From Pseudoflavitalea rhizosphaerae (GTDB lineage: Bacteria > Bacteroidota > Bacteroidia > Chitinophagales > Chitinophagaceae), in the NCBI RefSeq assembly GCF_003991355.1, contig NZ_RCSU01000001.1, positions 1 through 64,000 of the forward strand: a stretch of DNA of 64,000 nt, in the 5' to 3' direction. Every line of letters begins with the position of its first letter. The stretch's first letter is position 1. Below the pieces are notes generated by a model. The model was given only the letters and a program-made list of their open reading frames with translations, searched no databases and was not told where the DNA came from. Positions 19,017 to 29,478 of the stretch are shown piece after piece. The position numbers were made by a program, and so were the translations under genes.

Positions 19017-19021
19017 GCCGA

Positions 19022-20278
19022 CTATTTCGCCATCGCCCTGCTTGCCATAATGCGTTTGACCATCCTGTTGAGGAGGAACATCATACCAATTGTGATCAGA
19101 CTGGTGCAGACCACCACATAACCCAGCGTATCGTAGTGGAGGATCTTATGCGTGGGCGTTTCCACCACAATCAGCCCGGCAATGAATGCGCCGATACCGC
19201 CGGAGATCTGTTGCACAGAAGAGTTGATGCTCATGAAAGCGCCCCTGTCCTGCATATCTGGCACCACTGTCAGCAAAGCTGAGCTGGCGATCATGCGTGA
19301 AGTGATACCCGTGAACATGATCACATTGATGATCATCAGGTAGCCCAGTGGCGTAATTCCGAGGTTGCTATAGATCAGCACCATCGTAATGGTCAGAAAA
19401 GAACCGACCACGAAAATGGGGTACTTACCGATCTTATCACTGATCTTTCCTACAAACGGACCAATCACCATACTGCAAGCGCCGGTAACCATGTAAAGCA
19501 GCGTTATCTGGTCCAGGCTCAGCCCCAGGTTGCCTTTACTGAATGCTGCACTGAATGGCATCAGCATAAATCCTCCTGTTGCCAGCAATGTAGTTGTGGC
19601 AAATGCCAGCAGGTATTGCCTGTTGGAAACGGTAGCCACCAGGTGTTTGAACGGATTGTTGGTATGCTTTGCAACAAGATGCCCGGTAACAGGCTGCATG
19701 TAACGAATGATCAGCACCAGCACGATGGAACAAAGGACCACCAGCATCCAGAAGGGCGCATGCCAGCTGAGATGCGTGGCCAGGTACAATCCGATGGGCA
19801 CACCCATTACCTGGCTGGCCGATAATGCCATCTGCACAAAGCCCATTACTCTTCCCCGCACATTGATGGCGAAGATATCCGTAACAATGGCAAAGCTCAC
19901 AGAACCGATCACGCCGCCAAACAATCCCGTTACGATACGCGCCATCAGCAGGAATTCAAAATTCGGTGAAAGCGCACACAAGAGCGTGCCGATGATGAAA
20001 CCTGTATAAAAGAACACCAGCATTTTCTTTCTGTCGAATTTATCTGCAAATCCTGCCGCCAGGATGCCTGAAATACCGGCGCTGATCGCATAGCCCGATA
20101 CCACAAGTCCGAACTGTTTTGTGGTGAGTCCCAGCTTCGGCATCAGGATAGCGCCGAGCGGACTGAGTACCATAAAGTCAACAATGATCGTGAACTGGAG
20201 GATGGCCAGTATCGCAATCATGAAAACCTGGTACGAACTGAAAACTTTCTTCTGTTCTGAAGCCGTAATGGTTGTCAT
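19022..20278 (-). CDS. MFS transporter
   Basis: 418 residues, about 12 membrane segments, no signal peptide. The major-facilitator loop motif after helix 2 reads GFADKFDRKKML (G-x-x-x-D-R-x-x-R/K), and a related GKISDKIGKYP lies after helix 8. The length and the TetR gene 30 nt upstream point to a regulated drug or metabolite exporter of the DHA1 type (inference). Both genes read leftward from an operator-like palindrome. Confidence 0.9.
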   Translation of the reverse strand: MTTITASEQKKVFSSYQVFMIAILAILQFTIIVDFMVLSPLGAILMPKLGLTTKQFGLVVSGYAISAGISGILAAGFADKFDRKKMLVFFYTGFIIGTLLCALSPNFEFLLMARIVTGLFGGVIGSVSFAIVTDIFAINVRGRVMGFVQMALSASQVMGVPIGLYLATHLSWHAPFWMLVVLCSIVLVLIIRYMQPVTGHLVAKHTNNPFKHLVATVSNRQYLLAFATTTLLATGGFMLMPFSAAFSKGNLGLSLDQITLLYMVTGACSMVIGPFVGKISDKIGKYPIFVVGSFLTITMVLIYSNLGITPLGYLMIINVIMFTGITSRMIASSALLTVVPDMQDRGAFMSINSSVQQISGGIGAFIAGLIVVETPTHKILHYDTLGYVVVCTSLITIGMMFLLNRMVKRIMASRAMAK

Positions 20279-20307
20279 ATATTGTAATGGTTAATGCAAA
20301 AACTCTG

Positions 20308-20898
20308 CTATGGTGTAAGGCCTTTGATCACCAGCTCGCAGGTTTGCATCAGGAGTTTATTATTCAGGGCGAAATGTTCACTTTTGTGACTTCTGCCCTG
20401 GGAATGGAATTTCATCAATTGGTACAATGGCGCGAAAGCCACAGCCCAGTACACTTCAAAAGGCAGTTTGTTCAGTTGTTTGTTGCGGATGGCATTGTGC
20501 ACAAAGGCGCCCATCGCTTCACCGAATTGAACGATCATATGCGTGCGCACCTGCTCATACAAAGGAGAATACCGGATATGCTCGATGAATTCCACATGCC
20601 TGGGAAATTTCATGAAATGCGCCACCCGGTTCTTCCATTGCAGTTTCAATCCATCCGCAAAGTTCATGGAAGGATCAAAATCCTGCAGACTGTACTCCAG
20701 CAAAGTATTCGTGAGCTCGATACTCAGCTGAACAATCAGGTCTTCCCTGTCTTTATAATAGATATAGATCGTGGCAGGCGAAACCCCCGCAGCCTTTGCC
20801 AGCTTCTGGATACTGAAACCTTCAAGACCTTCCTCTACCATCAGGTCTATGGCCTTTTCCCTGATGGCAAGTACTTTATTTTCGTCGCGGGTCCGCAT
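20308..20898 (-). CDS. TetR/AcrR-family repressor
   Basis: 196 residues. N-terminal helix-turn-helix EGFSIQKLAKAAGVSPATIYIYYKDREDLI (residues about 26-56) and a C-terminal ligand domain. It is the first gene of a two-gene unit with the MFS transporter, the usual repressor-pump arrangement. A perfect 24-bp palindrome 13 bp upstream is the likely self-operator. Confidence 0.92.
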   Translation of the reverse strand: MRTRDENKVLAIREKAIDLMVEEGLEGFSIQKLAKAAGVSPATIYIYYKDREDLIVQLSIELTNTLLEYSLQDFDPSMNFADGLKLQWKNRVAHFMKFPRHVEFIEHIRYSPLYEQVRTHMIVQFGEAMGAFVHNAIRNKQLNKLPFEVYWAVAFAPLYQLMKFHSQGRSHKSEHFALNNKLLMQTCELVIKGLTP

Positions 20899-20910
20899 AA
20901 GGGCGCAAAG

Positions 20911-20934
20911 ATAAGTGAATGATCATTCACTTAT
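20911..20934. promoter_or_regulatory. Perfect 24-bp palindrome, probable TetR operator
   Basis: Half-site ATAAGTGAATGA followed by its exact reverse complement. TGAATGATCATTCA-type cores are common TetR-family sites. It lies between the divergent tetR and SNF2 genes, 13 bp from the tetR start and 55 bp from the helicase start, so it could affect both. Confidence 0.75.
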
Positions 20935-20989
20935 AATATCCCTCCTGAAAAAATTTGTATGTTCGCGGCCAAAAGTCCGGATTTTACCT

Positions 20990-23851
20990 ATGGCAATGAA
21001 AGATGAGCTGAAGATTGTTCTGTTATTATGCCCGCAAAGAATGCTGGAAGACCACCAGGTACTGGAAAGTCTCCACATCGTGAAGAATGCCAAAGGCACC
21101 ACCTTCATCAATAAGGAACTAGACGCCACAGAACTGAAGGTGAACTACAATCAATTGCCGAAACCTGCGCGCGAGCTTCTGCAGCAGTTCTCCAAAGCGA
21201 ATATCAATGCCACTATTGGTCAGGTGAAACAGCGCTATACCATCAAACGCGCCGGCATCGCTTACGAGCCTTTTTATCGCAATGCCATGCTCCGCGAAAT
21301 GCACGGAACTCTGGAAACACTCAAGCCATTCGCTATTCTCAGTAAATGGTTCCATAAAGTGAAAACAGAAAAAGGGAACTACAGAACAGGTCCCTGCATT
21401 TTCAGCGTGTACAAGCCACAGTTGCAGTTTGAAGTGGTGAAAGAAGCGGCAGGACTTGAATTGCGCACCAACATCGTCCTCAATAATCAGGTCTATCCTC
21501 TGCAGGAATTCACACGTTTCCATTTTTTGCTGGAAAGCCGTAATGAATATTACCTGCTCGCCTACAAGGACTTTCAAACCCTCGAATGGCTGGAACAACA
21601 AAAGCCATCACAATACAGTAAGGACCCGCAGGGGCTCGCGAGAGAGATACTCGGTAAACTGGAAGAGGATTATCCGGTGAACCGGAATGAATTGTTCGAG
21701 CAAAAGGCCATCGATGTAGTTCCTGTGAACCGCGTAATGCTCAGCGAGCTCAGCAATTCTTTCCTGATGCTCACGCCGCAATGGTTGTACGATGGTTTCC
21801 TCATCGAGGGACCATACAAAGAAAGTGTTGAGTTCAACCGTCATGGTGAAGTGTACCGGATCAACCGGAACAGGGAAGCGGAAACACAGTTCACGCAATT
21901 ACTGGAAAGCATGCACCCGCTTTTCAGCAAACAGCTGAATGGCTATTTCTATCTGGCGTTTGCGGAAGCACAGAAGAAACAGTGGTTCCTGAAAGCCTAT
22001 CACAAATTACTTGAGCTCAATATTGAGCTAACGGGAATGGATATGCTCCAACATTTCCGCTACTCACAGCATAAGCCTGAAACCCTCATGAATTTGCTGC
22101 GCGAAGAGGAACATTTCCTGATCATGGAAGTAAAAGTTTCTTTTGGCGATGAAGCCATCCCCCTGGAAGAACTACAGAAGATCTTACTGGCTGGTCAGCG
22201 TACCATTATGTTGAAAGACGGCTCCTTCGGTATCCTGGATGATGAATGGCTGCAACAATTCGGCGCCATCTTCAAACATGGAAAACTGAACAAAAAAGAA
22301 ATGAAGGTGAGCAAATGGATGGCCTTCGGCGAGCAACGCAATGGCGAAACGGTACAGGCTCTCAAACCAGTGCTGGCAGATGGCTGGCGGCAACGCTGGG
22401 TCAAATGGCAGGAACCTGATTCAACGCTCTACCCTGTTCCTGCTGCCGTGAACGCAACGCTCCGCCCTTATCAGCAAAAAGGCTTCGAATGGATGCAATT
22501 GCTGGCAGAAGCTGGCGCAGGTGCTTGTCTTGCTGACGATATGGGACTGGGTAAAACATTGCAGACCATCTGTTTCCTCGCACACCAGTTGCAGGTGGAT
22601 CCTGAAGCGGTGCATATCATCATCGCTCCCTCTTCGCTGATCTATAACTGGCAATCGGAGTTACTGAAATTTGCGCCGGGGATCAGTACCTGGGTATATC
22701 ATGGCAGTGACCGCGACATCAGTACTTTGCAGAACGCGAAAAGCCAGATCGTGATCACCAGTTATGGCACTATCCGCTCGGATATCGATCATCTCGGTAA
22801 TAAACAATTCGGAGTTGTAGTATTGGACGAAAGCCATAATATCAAGAACCCCGCCGCACAGATCACCAAAGCGGTAGCAAGACTGCAATGCGCATCACGA
22901 ATCGCATTGAGCGGTACGCCGGTGATGAACAATACATTCGATCTGTATGCGCAGCTCGACTTCCTCCTGCCGGGCATCTTCGGCAGCCGTGAATTCTTCA
23001 AGCGCGAATACGCTGATCCTATCGACCGCTTCCATGATGAAGGAAAGATCCAGGGACTGCAAAAACTCACTGCGCCTTTCATCCTCCGCAGAACAAAGAA
23101 CCAGGTGGCCAAAGATCTTCCTGAAAAAATGGAAATGGTAATGTGGTGCGAAATGGGCACAGCACAAAAAGCGCTGTACGACAGCATCCGCGATACTATC
23201 CGCAGCAGTCTCTTCCTCAATATCCAAAGTGAAGGTCTCAATAAGAGCAAGCTCGCAGTATTACAGGGCATGCTGAAACTGCGGCAGCTTTGTAACTCGC
23301 CGCTTCTTCTTCCATCGGAAGACCGTACCTGTACGGATGCCGTGAAAACGGAAATGCTGATGGATGAGCTCAGCAATAATCTCAAGGACCAGAAGGTGCT
23401 GGTATTCTCTCAGTTCACCAGCATGCTGGACCTGCTGGCCGAAGCCTGCCGCGAAAAAGGCATCGATTTCTTCCATTTCGATGGTTCCACCCCACCCGCC
23501 AAAAGAGCGGAAATGGTGGAAGCATTCCAGTCGGAAGGCAATACCACCAACGTATTCCTCATCAGCCTGAAAGCAGGCAATGCCGGTCTGAACCTCACGG
23601 CCGCCAGTTATGTATTCCTGGTAGACCCCTGGTGGAATACAGCAGTGCAACAGCAAGCCATCGACCGTACTCACCGTATCGGGCAAACGAAGAATATATT
23701 TGCTTACAAGATGATCTGTAAAGACACGATCGAAGAAAAGATCATTCAATTGCAACAACGCAAAAAGCAACTGGCGGAAGACCTGGTATCAGAAGATGAA
23801 GGCTTTGTGAAAGCGCTCACGGAAGATGATATCCAGTTCCTGTTCAGCTAA
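20990..23851 (+). CDS. SNF2-family DEAD/DEAH helicase
   Basis: 953 residues from the ATG at 20990; a frame opening at 20915 overlaps the operator and is rejected. The first 490 residues are a Bacteroidota-specific N-terminal region. Then come the Swi2/Snf2 motifs: I ADDMGLGKTLQT, II VVLDESHNIKNP, III LSGTPVMN, IV VLVFSQFTSML, and V/VI SLKAGNAGLNLTAASYVFLVDPWWN with IDRTHRIGQ. A DNA-dependent ATPase, likely remodelling protein-DNA complexes or nucleic acid. Single gene with its own terminator. Confidence 0.95.
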   Translation: MAMKDELKIVLLLCPQRMLEDHQVLESLHIVKNAKGTTFINKELDATELKVNYNQLPKPARELLQQFSKANINATIGQVKQRYTIKRAGIAYEPFYRNAMLREMHGTLETLKPFAILSKWFHKVKTEKGNYRTGPCIFSVYKPQLQFEVVKEAAGLELRTNIVLNNQVYPLQEFTRFHFLLESRNEYYLLAYKDFQTLEWLEQQKPSQYSKDPQGLAREILGKLEEDYPVNRNELFEQKAIDVVPVNRVMLSELSNSFLMLTPQWLYDGFLIEGPYKESVEFNRHGEVYRINRNREAETQFTQLLESMHPLFSKQLNGYFYLAFAEAQKKQWFLKAYHKLLELNIELTGMDMLQHFRYSQHKPETLMNLLREEEHFLIMEVKVSFGDEAIPLEELQKILLAGQRTIMLKDGSFGILDDEWLQQFGAIFKHGKLNKKEMKVSKWMAFGEQRNGETVQALKPVLADGWRQRWVKWQEPDSTLYPVPAAVNATLRPYQQKGFEWMQLLAEAGAGACLADDMGLGKTLQTICFLAHQLQVDPEAVHIIIAPSSLIYNWQSELLKFAPGISTWVYHGSDRDISTLQNAKSQIVITSYGTIRSDIDHLGNKQFGVVVLDESHNIKNPAAQITKAVARLQCASRIALSGTPVMNNTFDLYAQLDFLLPGIFGSREFFKREYADPIDRFHDEGKIQGLQKLTAPFILRRTKNQVAKDLPEKMEMVMWCEMGTAQKALYDSIRDTIRSSLFLNIQSEGLNKSKLAVLQGMLKLRQLCNSPLLLPSEDRTCTDAVKTEMLMDELSNNLKDQKVLVFSQFTSMLDLLAEACREKGIDFFHFDGSTPPAKRAEMVEAFQSEGNTTNVFLISLKAGNAGLNLTAASYVFLVDPWWNTAVQQQAIDRTHRIGQTKNIFAYKMICKDTIEEKIIQLQQRKKQLAEDLVSEDEGFVKALTEDDIQFLFS

Positions 23852-23875
23852 AAGATAACAAGTTCCTATAAGCAG

Positions 23876-23938
23876 GCGGTCCGCAATGCGCATATACGTT
23901 CATTACTATGAAGTATAAGCGCATTGCGGACCGCTTTT
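23876..23938 (+). terminator. Strong terminator after the SNF2 gene
   Basis: A 16-bp perfect stem, GCGGTCCGCAATGCGC with its complement, with an inner stem TATAC..GTATA and TTCAT..ATGAA around a 4-nt loop, followed by TTTTTCTCTT. It starts 24 nt after the stop. Confidence 0.85.
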
Positions 23939-23955
23939 TCTCTTAATACTATTTC

Positions 23956-24471
23956 CTATTCTTTTCCGGGTGTTTTCTTTCTTGCAGTTGCGCCGGTTGG
24001 TTTGGAAGGCGCAGTAGTCTTAGGATTCGTCCGCATGGGAACGGTCAGTTCTTCTTTGACACCACCCTGGTCCAGTTTAGGAGCTTGAATTTTTGCCGGG
24101 GATTTTTCAACTCCGGTACCGGCCTGGGCTTCACTGGGCAGCTTGCCTGATGCTGCACTGCTTCTTCTTGCATCGGTATTGAGCGGACGTGACACAGTTC
24201 CGCCTCCGCCCTTTGCCGTATTAATGCCAGGCAGCGTACCATTCTTCAATTGCTGACTGAACCTGGCAGATTTTTCGGCAGCGGTTGGTTCTTTCAGCCG
24301 CACAGTCTTTTTACTGGTGGGACCAAATTTCAATCCTGGCGCAGTCCCATTTTTTAACTGATCTGAGATCTTGCGGCTCCTGTCGTATGATGTTTTGTCG
24401 TCCTGCGCCATCAGGTTGTTGCAGGCAACTACCAGGGCGATAATACACAGGACCAATAATTTTCTTCTCAT
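23956..24471 (-). CDS. Exported protein with QLKNGTxPG repeat, unknown function
   Basis: 171 residues, not recognised. Signal peptide up to NNLMAQ. Two copies of a motif of the form S-x-QLKNG-T-x-PG-x (DQLKNGTAPGLKFG; QQLKNGTLPGINTA) about 35 residues apart, then a low-complexity Ser/Lys/Pro/Ala-rich basic tail ending KKTPGKE. Probably disordered. It is the last gene of a leftward trio with the 1046-residue repeat protein (18 nt upstream) and the secreted protein at 27696, so it may be made with those surface proteins. Confidence 0.55.
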   Translation of the reverse strand: MRRKLLVLCIIALVVACNNLMAQDDKTSYDRSRKISDQLKNGTAPGLKFGPTSKKTVRLKEPTAAEKSARFSQQLKNGTLPGINTAKGGGGTVSRPLNTDARRSSAASGKLPSEAQAGTGVEKSPAKIQAPKLDQGGVKEELTVPMRTNPKTTAPSKPTGATARKKTPGKE

Positions 24472-24489
24472 ATTTTATAATTGATTCGG

Positions 24490-27400
24490 TTATTTAATAT
24501 TTACCAGCACTTTGATCTTTCCAGTTCCATTGGTGTTGAAATCCTGCAAGGCCTTTCCGATCACCTGTCCAACTTTCACTTTATCAGGATCAGCTTTCAT
24601 GGCCACGCCGGGAATGGAGGAAGTAACCAGCATATCGCCGCGTTTGATTGCACCGCCTTCCATACAAACCTTGGTGGGGATCACTCCGATAACACCCATG
24701 GGAACTTCACCGGAGAGATCATCCTCGATATCTTTTTCTGTGAGCAGCACACCAGGCTTGGTTGCATATACTCCGGCAACCAGCGTAGAATAGGGAGTAG
24801 CGGATTTCTCAACGGTACGGTCTGCATCAGTAGCAATCACCAGCACATCACCAGCTTCATAAGCATTGGCAGAGCCGGTAACGGCAAAAGATTCCGCAAC
24901 GTCGGCGCCACTATTTTGGGTACCGCCATTAAAGAACCCTCTTCCTGCTTTATTGATACGCGCTACATTTGCTGAGGCGCTCTGAAATACGGCAACACTA
25001 CCTGATGCACCCTGGTGGTTAACCAGCATCGTGTTACCTGTTCCCGTAGTTGTGATATGAACTACCGGTTGGCTATTGGCGTTATTGAAGTTCGCGAACC
25101 TGCCTGCTTTACCGGTACCAAAATTGGGAATAAATCCAGAAATGGCATTGCCGCCTCCATCGCAGGATGCTTCAACGCCATCGCCTGAACCGCCTGCATT
25201 AGCGGTAATACCATTACCATTGCCTTCTGTAAGCGCCAGTACTGCTGGTCCGTTACCAGCGGGATTGGAAGAGTAGAACAAGCCTGCATATCCGCCTGTG
25301 CCTGATGATTCACCAAATATTCCTGCAGTACCGAAATTGGCGAAAATGGAGTTAACCTCTCCCTTTACGGCCGGAGAAGTTCCTGTGGTGCGGTCTACAA
25401 AGAAATTACCAGCTGTACCATTACCTACAGTTTTTACCGTTATTACATCATTGTCGTTGTCTTCATTGAAGATCTCGAATCGTCCTGCGCGGCCGGTGGC
25501 AAATGAAGGCACCCAGGCATAAAGGGCATTTCCACCACCATCAATATTGGCTTCTACGGCATTCCCGTCTTTAGAAGCGTTGGCAGTAATGGCATTCCCA
25601 TTACCATCCTGGATAGCTACCAGTGCAGGGCCGTTCCCGGATGTATTGGATGAATGGAACAAACCGGCAAAACCACCCGTACCGGATGAGATACCAAAGA
25701 TACCAGCTGCACCAAAATTACCGAAGATGGTTTTCACTTCGCCTCTAACGGCGGCGGCTACACTATTGGTATTGTCAACCAGGAAGGAGGCGGCATTCCC
25801 CTGTGTATTATCAGGTATGTTACCATTACCATTGGTCTCTACTTCCAGCGTATTTCCGGTATTATTGGTACTGTTGAAATTCTCAAAGCGTCCTGCCCTT
25901 CCAGTACTGTTGTTAAGCCCTACCTGTCCCAGCACGCCAACTCCTGTTCCGGCAGTATTGGTGGCAACAAAGCCTCTCACTCCATAACCACCGCCATCAT
26001 TCCTGCCCACTACTGCTCCTGCGATATCGCTGGTTGTTCTGCCCACTACTGCTTCACCACCTCCGTTATTATCTCCTACTACACCTGCTGAAGTTTGTGA
26101 ACTCGTAATTCCATGCAAGCCAAAACCTCCAACTGTATTTGCGCGTACACCGGCTCCATTTCCGGTAGTGGTTACATTCACTACAGTGCCGTTACCAACA
26201 GAGTTTACCACAAGGGCATTGTTGTTGTTTGCATTGTTGAAAATGGAAACGTTGGCCGGTATGCCATCGACACTTGTAGCTTGTAAACCAGTGCCGGTAT
26301 TACTGTTTGCATACACGCCATATCCATTGGCAGAGGAATTTCCATATACACCCAGACCGTTGGGAGTAGTACCATACACGCCCCATCCGGAACCATTCTG
26401 GCTTCCCCATACACCTACCCCAAGGCCACCTGTTCCATTATTGATCCCACGAACACCGGCAGAAAATCCACCGGGAGCAGTACTGCTCACAATACCCCTG
26501 ATAGCGGCAATACTGGAGGTGGTAGTATTATTTACACCTTCCAAAGAAGTTCCATCACCATCATTGGCAATAGAGAATAAGGTATTTGCATCATTCTCCA
26601 GGGCTGCAAAAGGCAGGGTAAGACCACCTCCACCACCTGCAGCAGGGGCCCAGGCAGCGCCATTCCAGCGAAGGAACTGATCAACCGCAGGCGCCACATT
26701 ACTTACCGGCCTTCCCTGTAACTGAGCTACTACCGGGTTGGGATAAGTGCCGCTGAGATCACCGCCTGCAGCTCCGTCAGGAGGTAATGAAGTAGGGATA
26801 ATACCCGGCGCCAGTTTAGGCAAAGTGATGGCTCCATCCATTACCTCGGTAGTTGTAATGGCATTGGCCGCAATGGTTGGATCAGGATATGTACCAGCCA
26901 GTGAACCACCCGCAGGGCCAGTTGGCGGTAAACCCGCAGGGATCACGCCGGGAGCTAATTTGGCAAGCGTTACAGATCCGTCTGCGAGCTTGGGAGTAGT
27001 CACATTTGCATCGGCTATCTTACTGGTGGTTACAGCTGCATCTGCAAGTTTGATGGTCACTACACTGCCGTCCGCAAGTTTGGCGGCAACAACTGCACCG
27101 TCAGCCAGTTTTGAACCAGTAACAGCATTGTTCATTATCTCTGTTGTGGTAACAGCGTTCGCAGCAATGCCGGGATTGGGATAAGTGCCCGTAAGTGCAC
27201 CGCCGGCAGGCCCTGCAGGAGCGCTGTTGCCTGCAGTAAGCGCATAAGGAACCGATGCCAGTTGGGAGGTCCCGATTGTGGTGAATGCATTACCACCGGC
27301 AGGATCGATCTCCACCTGGATATATTTTGAGCCGGTAGCCCAATTCACACCGGTAATTGTTCCGGTAACATTGGTAGCACCTGGACTTCCCATTTGTACA

Positions 27401-27630
27401 TTGAAAAGACCCACTGTATTGGTAGTGAGTGAACGCGTTTCAGCATAAACCACAGGACCTGCGGCGGAATTATCGCGAATGGACAAACGAAGTGTGATCT
27501 TAACGTTGGCCAGTACATTACCGACCGCATTCCTTGCTACGCCCTGGTAATTGATGAGACCGGGCGCCTGGGCAAAACTACCAGCTGTTATCAGGAACAG
27601 AGCTGTAAATGCCAGTAAAATTTGTTTCAT
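24490..27630 (-). CDS. Large secreted repeat protein, tail-fibre-like, with C-terminal GADVAESF domain
   Basis: 1046 residues with a signal peptide ([21 protein letters not shown]). Order: an N-terminal beta domain starting [19 protein letters not shown] (to about residue 135); collagen- and tail-fibre-like linkers with three TYPxP units and a run of xVTxxKLADG heptad-like repeats (to about 300); about 500 residues of imperfect glycine/asparagine repeats of the type TGNGxGVxANxxGG and [34 protein letters not shown]; a final 130-residue domain from [14 protein letters not shown] to KIKVLVNIK. The repeats suggest a trimeric or beta-solenoid fibre. The role is unknown; adhesion is inference. Confidence 0.75.
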   Translation of the reverse strand: MKQILLAFTALFLITAGSFAQAPGLINYQGVARNAVGNVLANVKITLRLSIRDNSAAGPVVYAETRSLTTNTVGLFNVQMGSPGATNVTGTITGVNWATGSKYIQVEIDPAGGNAFTTIGTSQLASVPYALTAGNSAPAGPAGGALTGTYPNPGIAANAVTTTEIMNNAVTGSKLADGAVVAAKLADGSVVTIKLADAAVTTSKIADANVTTPKLADGSVTLAKLAPGVIPAGLPPTGPAGGSLAGTYPDPTIAANAITTTEVMDGAITLPKLAPGIIPTSLPPDGAAGGDLSGTYPNPVVAQLQGRPVSNVAPAVDQFLRWNGAAWAPAAGGGGGLTLPFAALENDANTLFSIANDGDGTSLEGVNNTTTSSIAAIRGIVSSTAPGGFSAGVRGINNGTGGLGVGVWGSQNGSGWGVYGTTPNGLGVYGNSSANGYGVYANSNTGTGLQATSVDGIPANVSIFNNANNNNALVVNSVGNGTVVNVTTTGNGAGVRANTVGGFGLHGITSSQTSAGVVGDNNGGGEAVVGRTTSDIAGAVVGRNDGGGYGVRGFVATNTAGTGVGVLGQVGLNNSTGRAGRFENFNSTNNTGNTLEVETNGNGNIPDNTQGNAASFLVDNTNSVAAAVRGEVKTIFGNFGAAGIFGISSGTGGFAGLFHSSNTSGNGPALVAIQDGNGNAITANASKDGNAVEANIDGGGNALYAWVPSFATGRAGRFEIFNEDNDNDVITVKTVGNGTAGNFFVDRTTGTSPAVKGEVNSIFANFGTAGIFGESSGTGGYAGLFYSSNPAGNGPAVLALTEGNGNGITANAGGSGDGVEASCDGGGNAISGFIPNFGTGKAGRFANFNNANSQPVVHITTTGTGNTMLVNHQGASGSVAVFQSASANVARINKAGRGFFNGGTQNSGADVAESFAVTGSANAYEAGDVLVIATDADRTVEKSATPYSTLVAGVYATKPGVLLTEKDIEDDLSGEVPMGVIGVIPTKVCMEGGAIKRGDMLVTSSIPGVAMKADPDKVKVGQVIGKALQDFNTNGTGKIKVLVNIK

Positions 27631-27695
27631 AGTTGCTGCTTTGTTGATAGGTTATTGAACAATCATGTATGGTTGTATCATAGGAGAATGATGCA

Positions 27696-28268
27696 TCAGA
27701 AGCGGTGAGCGTTCTTCACTACCCTGAATCCGCTGCGGCGCACAATGTTGAGGTTATCGCCGGGCCTTGTATAATCAGGATACAAAGTAGCGATCACGAA
27801 ATACACACCATTCTGATATGGAGTAAGATCAAAACGCTCTATGCGGCAACAGCCATCATAAGCGTAAGTGCGGTTTTCCAGGATCTTTCCCGCGGCATCC
27901 GTGAGATTGATCTCCATACGGCCCGTCTGCCGCACAAAGAAGTCTACTTCAAATGGCCCTTTTGTTGGATTGGGAAAGAGTTTGTAATCGCCTACTTCGA
28001 AAAAGACGACCAGCGGAGATTTCCCCACTTTGTCCGTACAGGGTTGCAGAACACCGTGGGTCATAACAAGAGAACTGTCAGGCTTTGCAAAATCACTGAT
28101 CAATGCAAGCTCACCCAGGCTCCATTCAAACTGGTAGTAAGAATCTGCGTTCTGAAAAGATCCTCCTGCAATATTGAATGCAGACGGAGTGATCGATTGC
28201 GCAGAGCACAAGGAAGAGATCATTAATATCAATGCGAAAGCAAACCCTGGCTTGTAAATTTGATTCAT
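27696..28268 (-). CDS. Secreted protein with type IX secretion C-terminal domain
   Basis: 190 residues. Signal peptide MNQIYKPGFAFALILMISSLCSAQ; short N-terminal part SFQNADSYYQFEWSLGELALISDF; then a type A sorting domain with YKLFPNPTKGPFEVDFFV, INLTDAAGKILENRTY and FDLTPYQNGVYFVIATL, the usual C-terminal signal for type IX secretion. The usual final strand is extended by about 20 residues (PGDNLNIVRRSGFRVVKNAHRF). First gene of the trio with the repeat protein 65 nt downstream. The 290 bp upstream hold only a GACCAGC/GCTGGTC hairpin at 28421-28445 and the glycerol-operon terminator. Confidence 0.75.
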   Translation of the reverse strand: MNQIYKPGFAFALILMISSLCSAQSITPSAFNIAGGSFQNADSYYQFEWSLGELALISDFAKPDSSLVMTHGVLQPCTDKVGKSPLVVFFEVGDYKLFPNPTKGPFEVDFFVRQTGRMEINLTDAAGKILENRTYAYDGCCRIERFDLTPYQNGVYFVIATLYPDYTRPGDNLNIVRRSGFRVVKNAHRF

Positions 28269-28504
28269 AAGCAGGATTGTTTTAAAAAGTTAATAATGAA
28301 TACCGGGCTATTAACCATAGCTATCAGCGGGGTAATGTGAAAATGTAATGCAACTGCAGTGCAGGAATCGGGGTATATGTATGTAAAGGCTGAGTACTAA
28401 CTCGGATGCCTATCCTAACTGACCAGCAACGGGTAACGGCTGGTCATAAGTCAAAAGTAAAGAAAAAACCGAATGCAAAAAAAGTATAAATACGGATAAA
28501 TATA

Positions 28505-28545
28505 ACAGCGACCCCGTAGCACCTGGATCACTACGGGGTCGCTGT
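28505..28545 (-). terminator. Terminator of the glycerol/GPD operon
   Basis: A 15-bp perfect stem, ACAGCGACCCCGTAG with its complement, around an 11-nt loop. It lies 13 nt after the GDPD stop codon in the leftward direction and is followed by a U-rich TATATTTAT stretch on that strand. Confidence 0.8.
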
Positions 28546-28558
28546 GTATTAAAAAAAA

Positions 28559-29467
28559 TCAGTATTTGCTGAGCAGGTTCGGGTAGTCGGTAATGATACC
28601 ATTCACACCCAGCTCCACCAGCTTTTGGATCTCTTCAGCAGTGTTCACTGTCCAGGGCACCAGCTTCATGCCATGTTTCTTACAGGCTTCCACTGTAGCT
28701 GCATTCACCAGTTGATAAGCAGGACTGTAAATATCCGGCTTGAAGCCCAGCGCCTGAACGTTCTCATCCACAGAGCGTTTGGCATTTCCCGTGAGGAAGC
28801 CTATAGTAACCTCAGGATACAGTCTGCGTGCGGATTGCAGCGGACGGATATCGAAGGACTGCAGGTAAAACCGATTACCGATATTTTTCGTATTCACCAC
28901 ATCCATGATCGCTTTCACCAGCACATCGGGAGCAGGCTGGTAAACACCATCCATTTTCGGATTGCTCTTGATCTCGATATTGTATATGGTGGGCTTCAGT
29001 TTATTTGCAGCAGTAAAAGCTTCCACTGAATCTATCAGTTCTCCCAGCAATGGCATGCAGGCTGCAAGTTTCTGCTGTTGCGGGTACGCAGGGTTGCCTT
29101 TGCTGCCAACATCGATCCTGCGGATATCTGCATAATTCATCTGGTGCCAGGTATACAGTTTGGCACTGTCTTTCGAAATGCTTCTTCCGTCCGGCAATGT
29201 GGAAATGGCAATATTGGCGTAGGGATCATGTGCAATCAGCACCTGTCCGTCTTTACTCACATACACATCCACCTCGATAAAATTAGCGCCTATCCCGATG
29301 GCCTTTTTCATAGAAGGGATGGTATTCTCCGGCATCAGGCCCCTGGTCCCTCTGTGGCCTTCTTTGAAGAATTCGGGATAGCCGCTCATGCGGCCTCCGG
29401 CTGTTTGTTTGGTTGTGCCACAGGCGGCCAGGCAGCCCGCGGCAATCAGGGGAAGGATCAGTTTCAT
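28559..29467 (-). CDS. Glycerophosphodiester phosphodiesterase lipoprotein
   Basis: 302 residues from MKLILPLIAAG; an earlier in-frame start at 29551 overlaps glpF and would hide the signal. Lipobox LAAC (Cys16). GDPD signature: H38-R39-G40, PENT 46-49, E65 and D67 in FIEVDVYVSKDG, and H80-D81-P. It hydrolyses glycerophosphodiesters to sn-glycerol 3-phosphate and an alcohol, here outside the cytoplasm because of the lipid anchor. Last gene of the operon, 11 nt after glpF. The GlpQ/UgpQ fold is certain; the preferred head group is not. Confidence 0.92.
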   Translation of the reverse strand: MKLILPLIAAGCLAACGTTKQTAGGRMSGYPEFFKEGHRGTRGLMPENTIPSMKKAIGIGANFIEVDVYVSKDGQVLIAHDPYANIAISTLPDGRSISKDSAKLYTWHQMNYADIRRIDVGSKGNPAYPQQQKLAACMPLLGELIDSVEAFTAANKLKPTIYNIEIKSNPKMDGVYQPAPDVLVKAIMDVVNTKNIGNRFYLQSFDIRPLQSARRLYPEVTIGFLTGNAKRSVDENVQALGFKPDIYSPAYQLVNAATVEACKKHGMKLVPWTVNTAEEIQKLVELGVNGIITDYPNLLSKY

Positions 29468-29478
29468 ACAATTTAAAC

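Noticed and set aside
20915-20989. An upstream start for the SNF2 gene
   Set aside because: It would translate the TetR operator and adds residues without family support; ATG at 20990 is the natural start.
24490-27630. Repetitive DNA as a non-coding satellite
   Set aside because: One continuous reading frame with signal peptide and defined C-terminal domain covers the whole stretch; opposite-strand frames there are Pro/Ala-rich mirror images.
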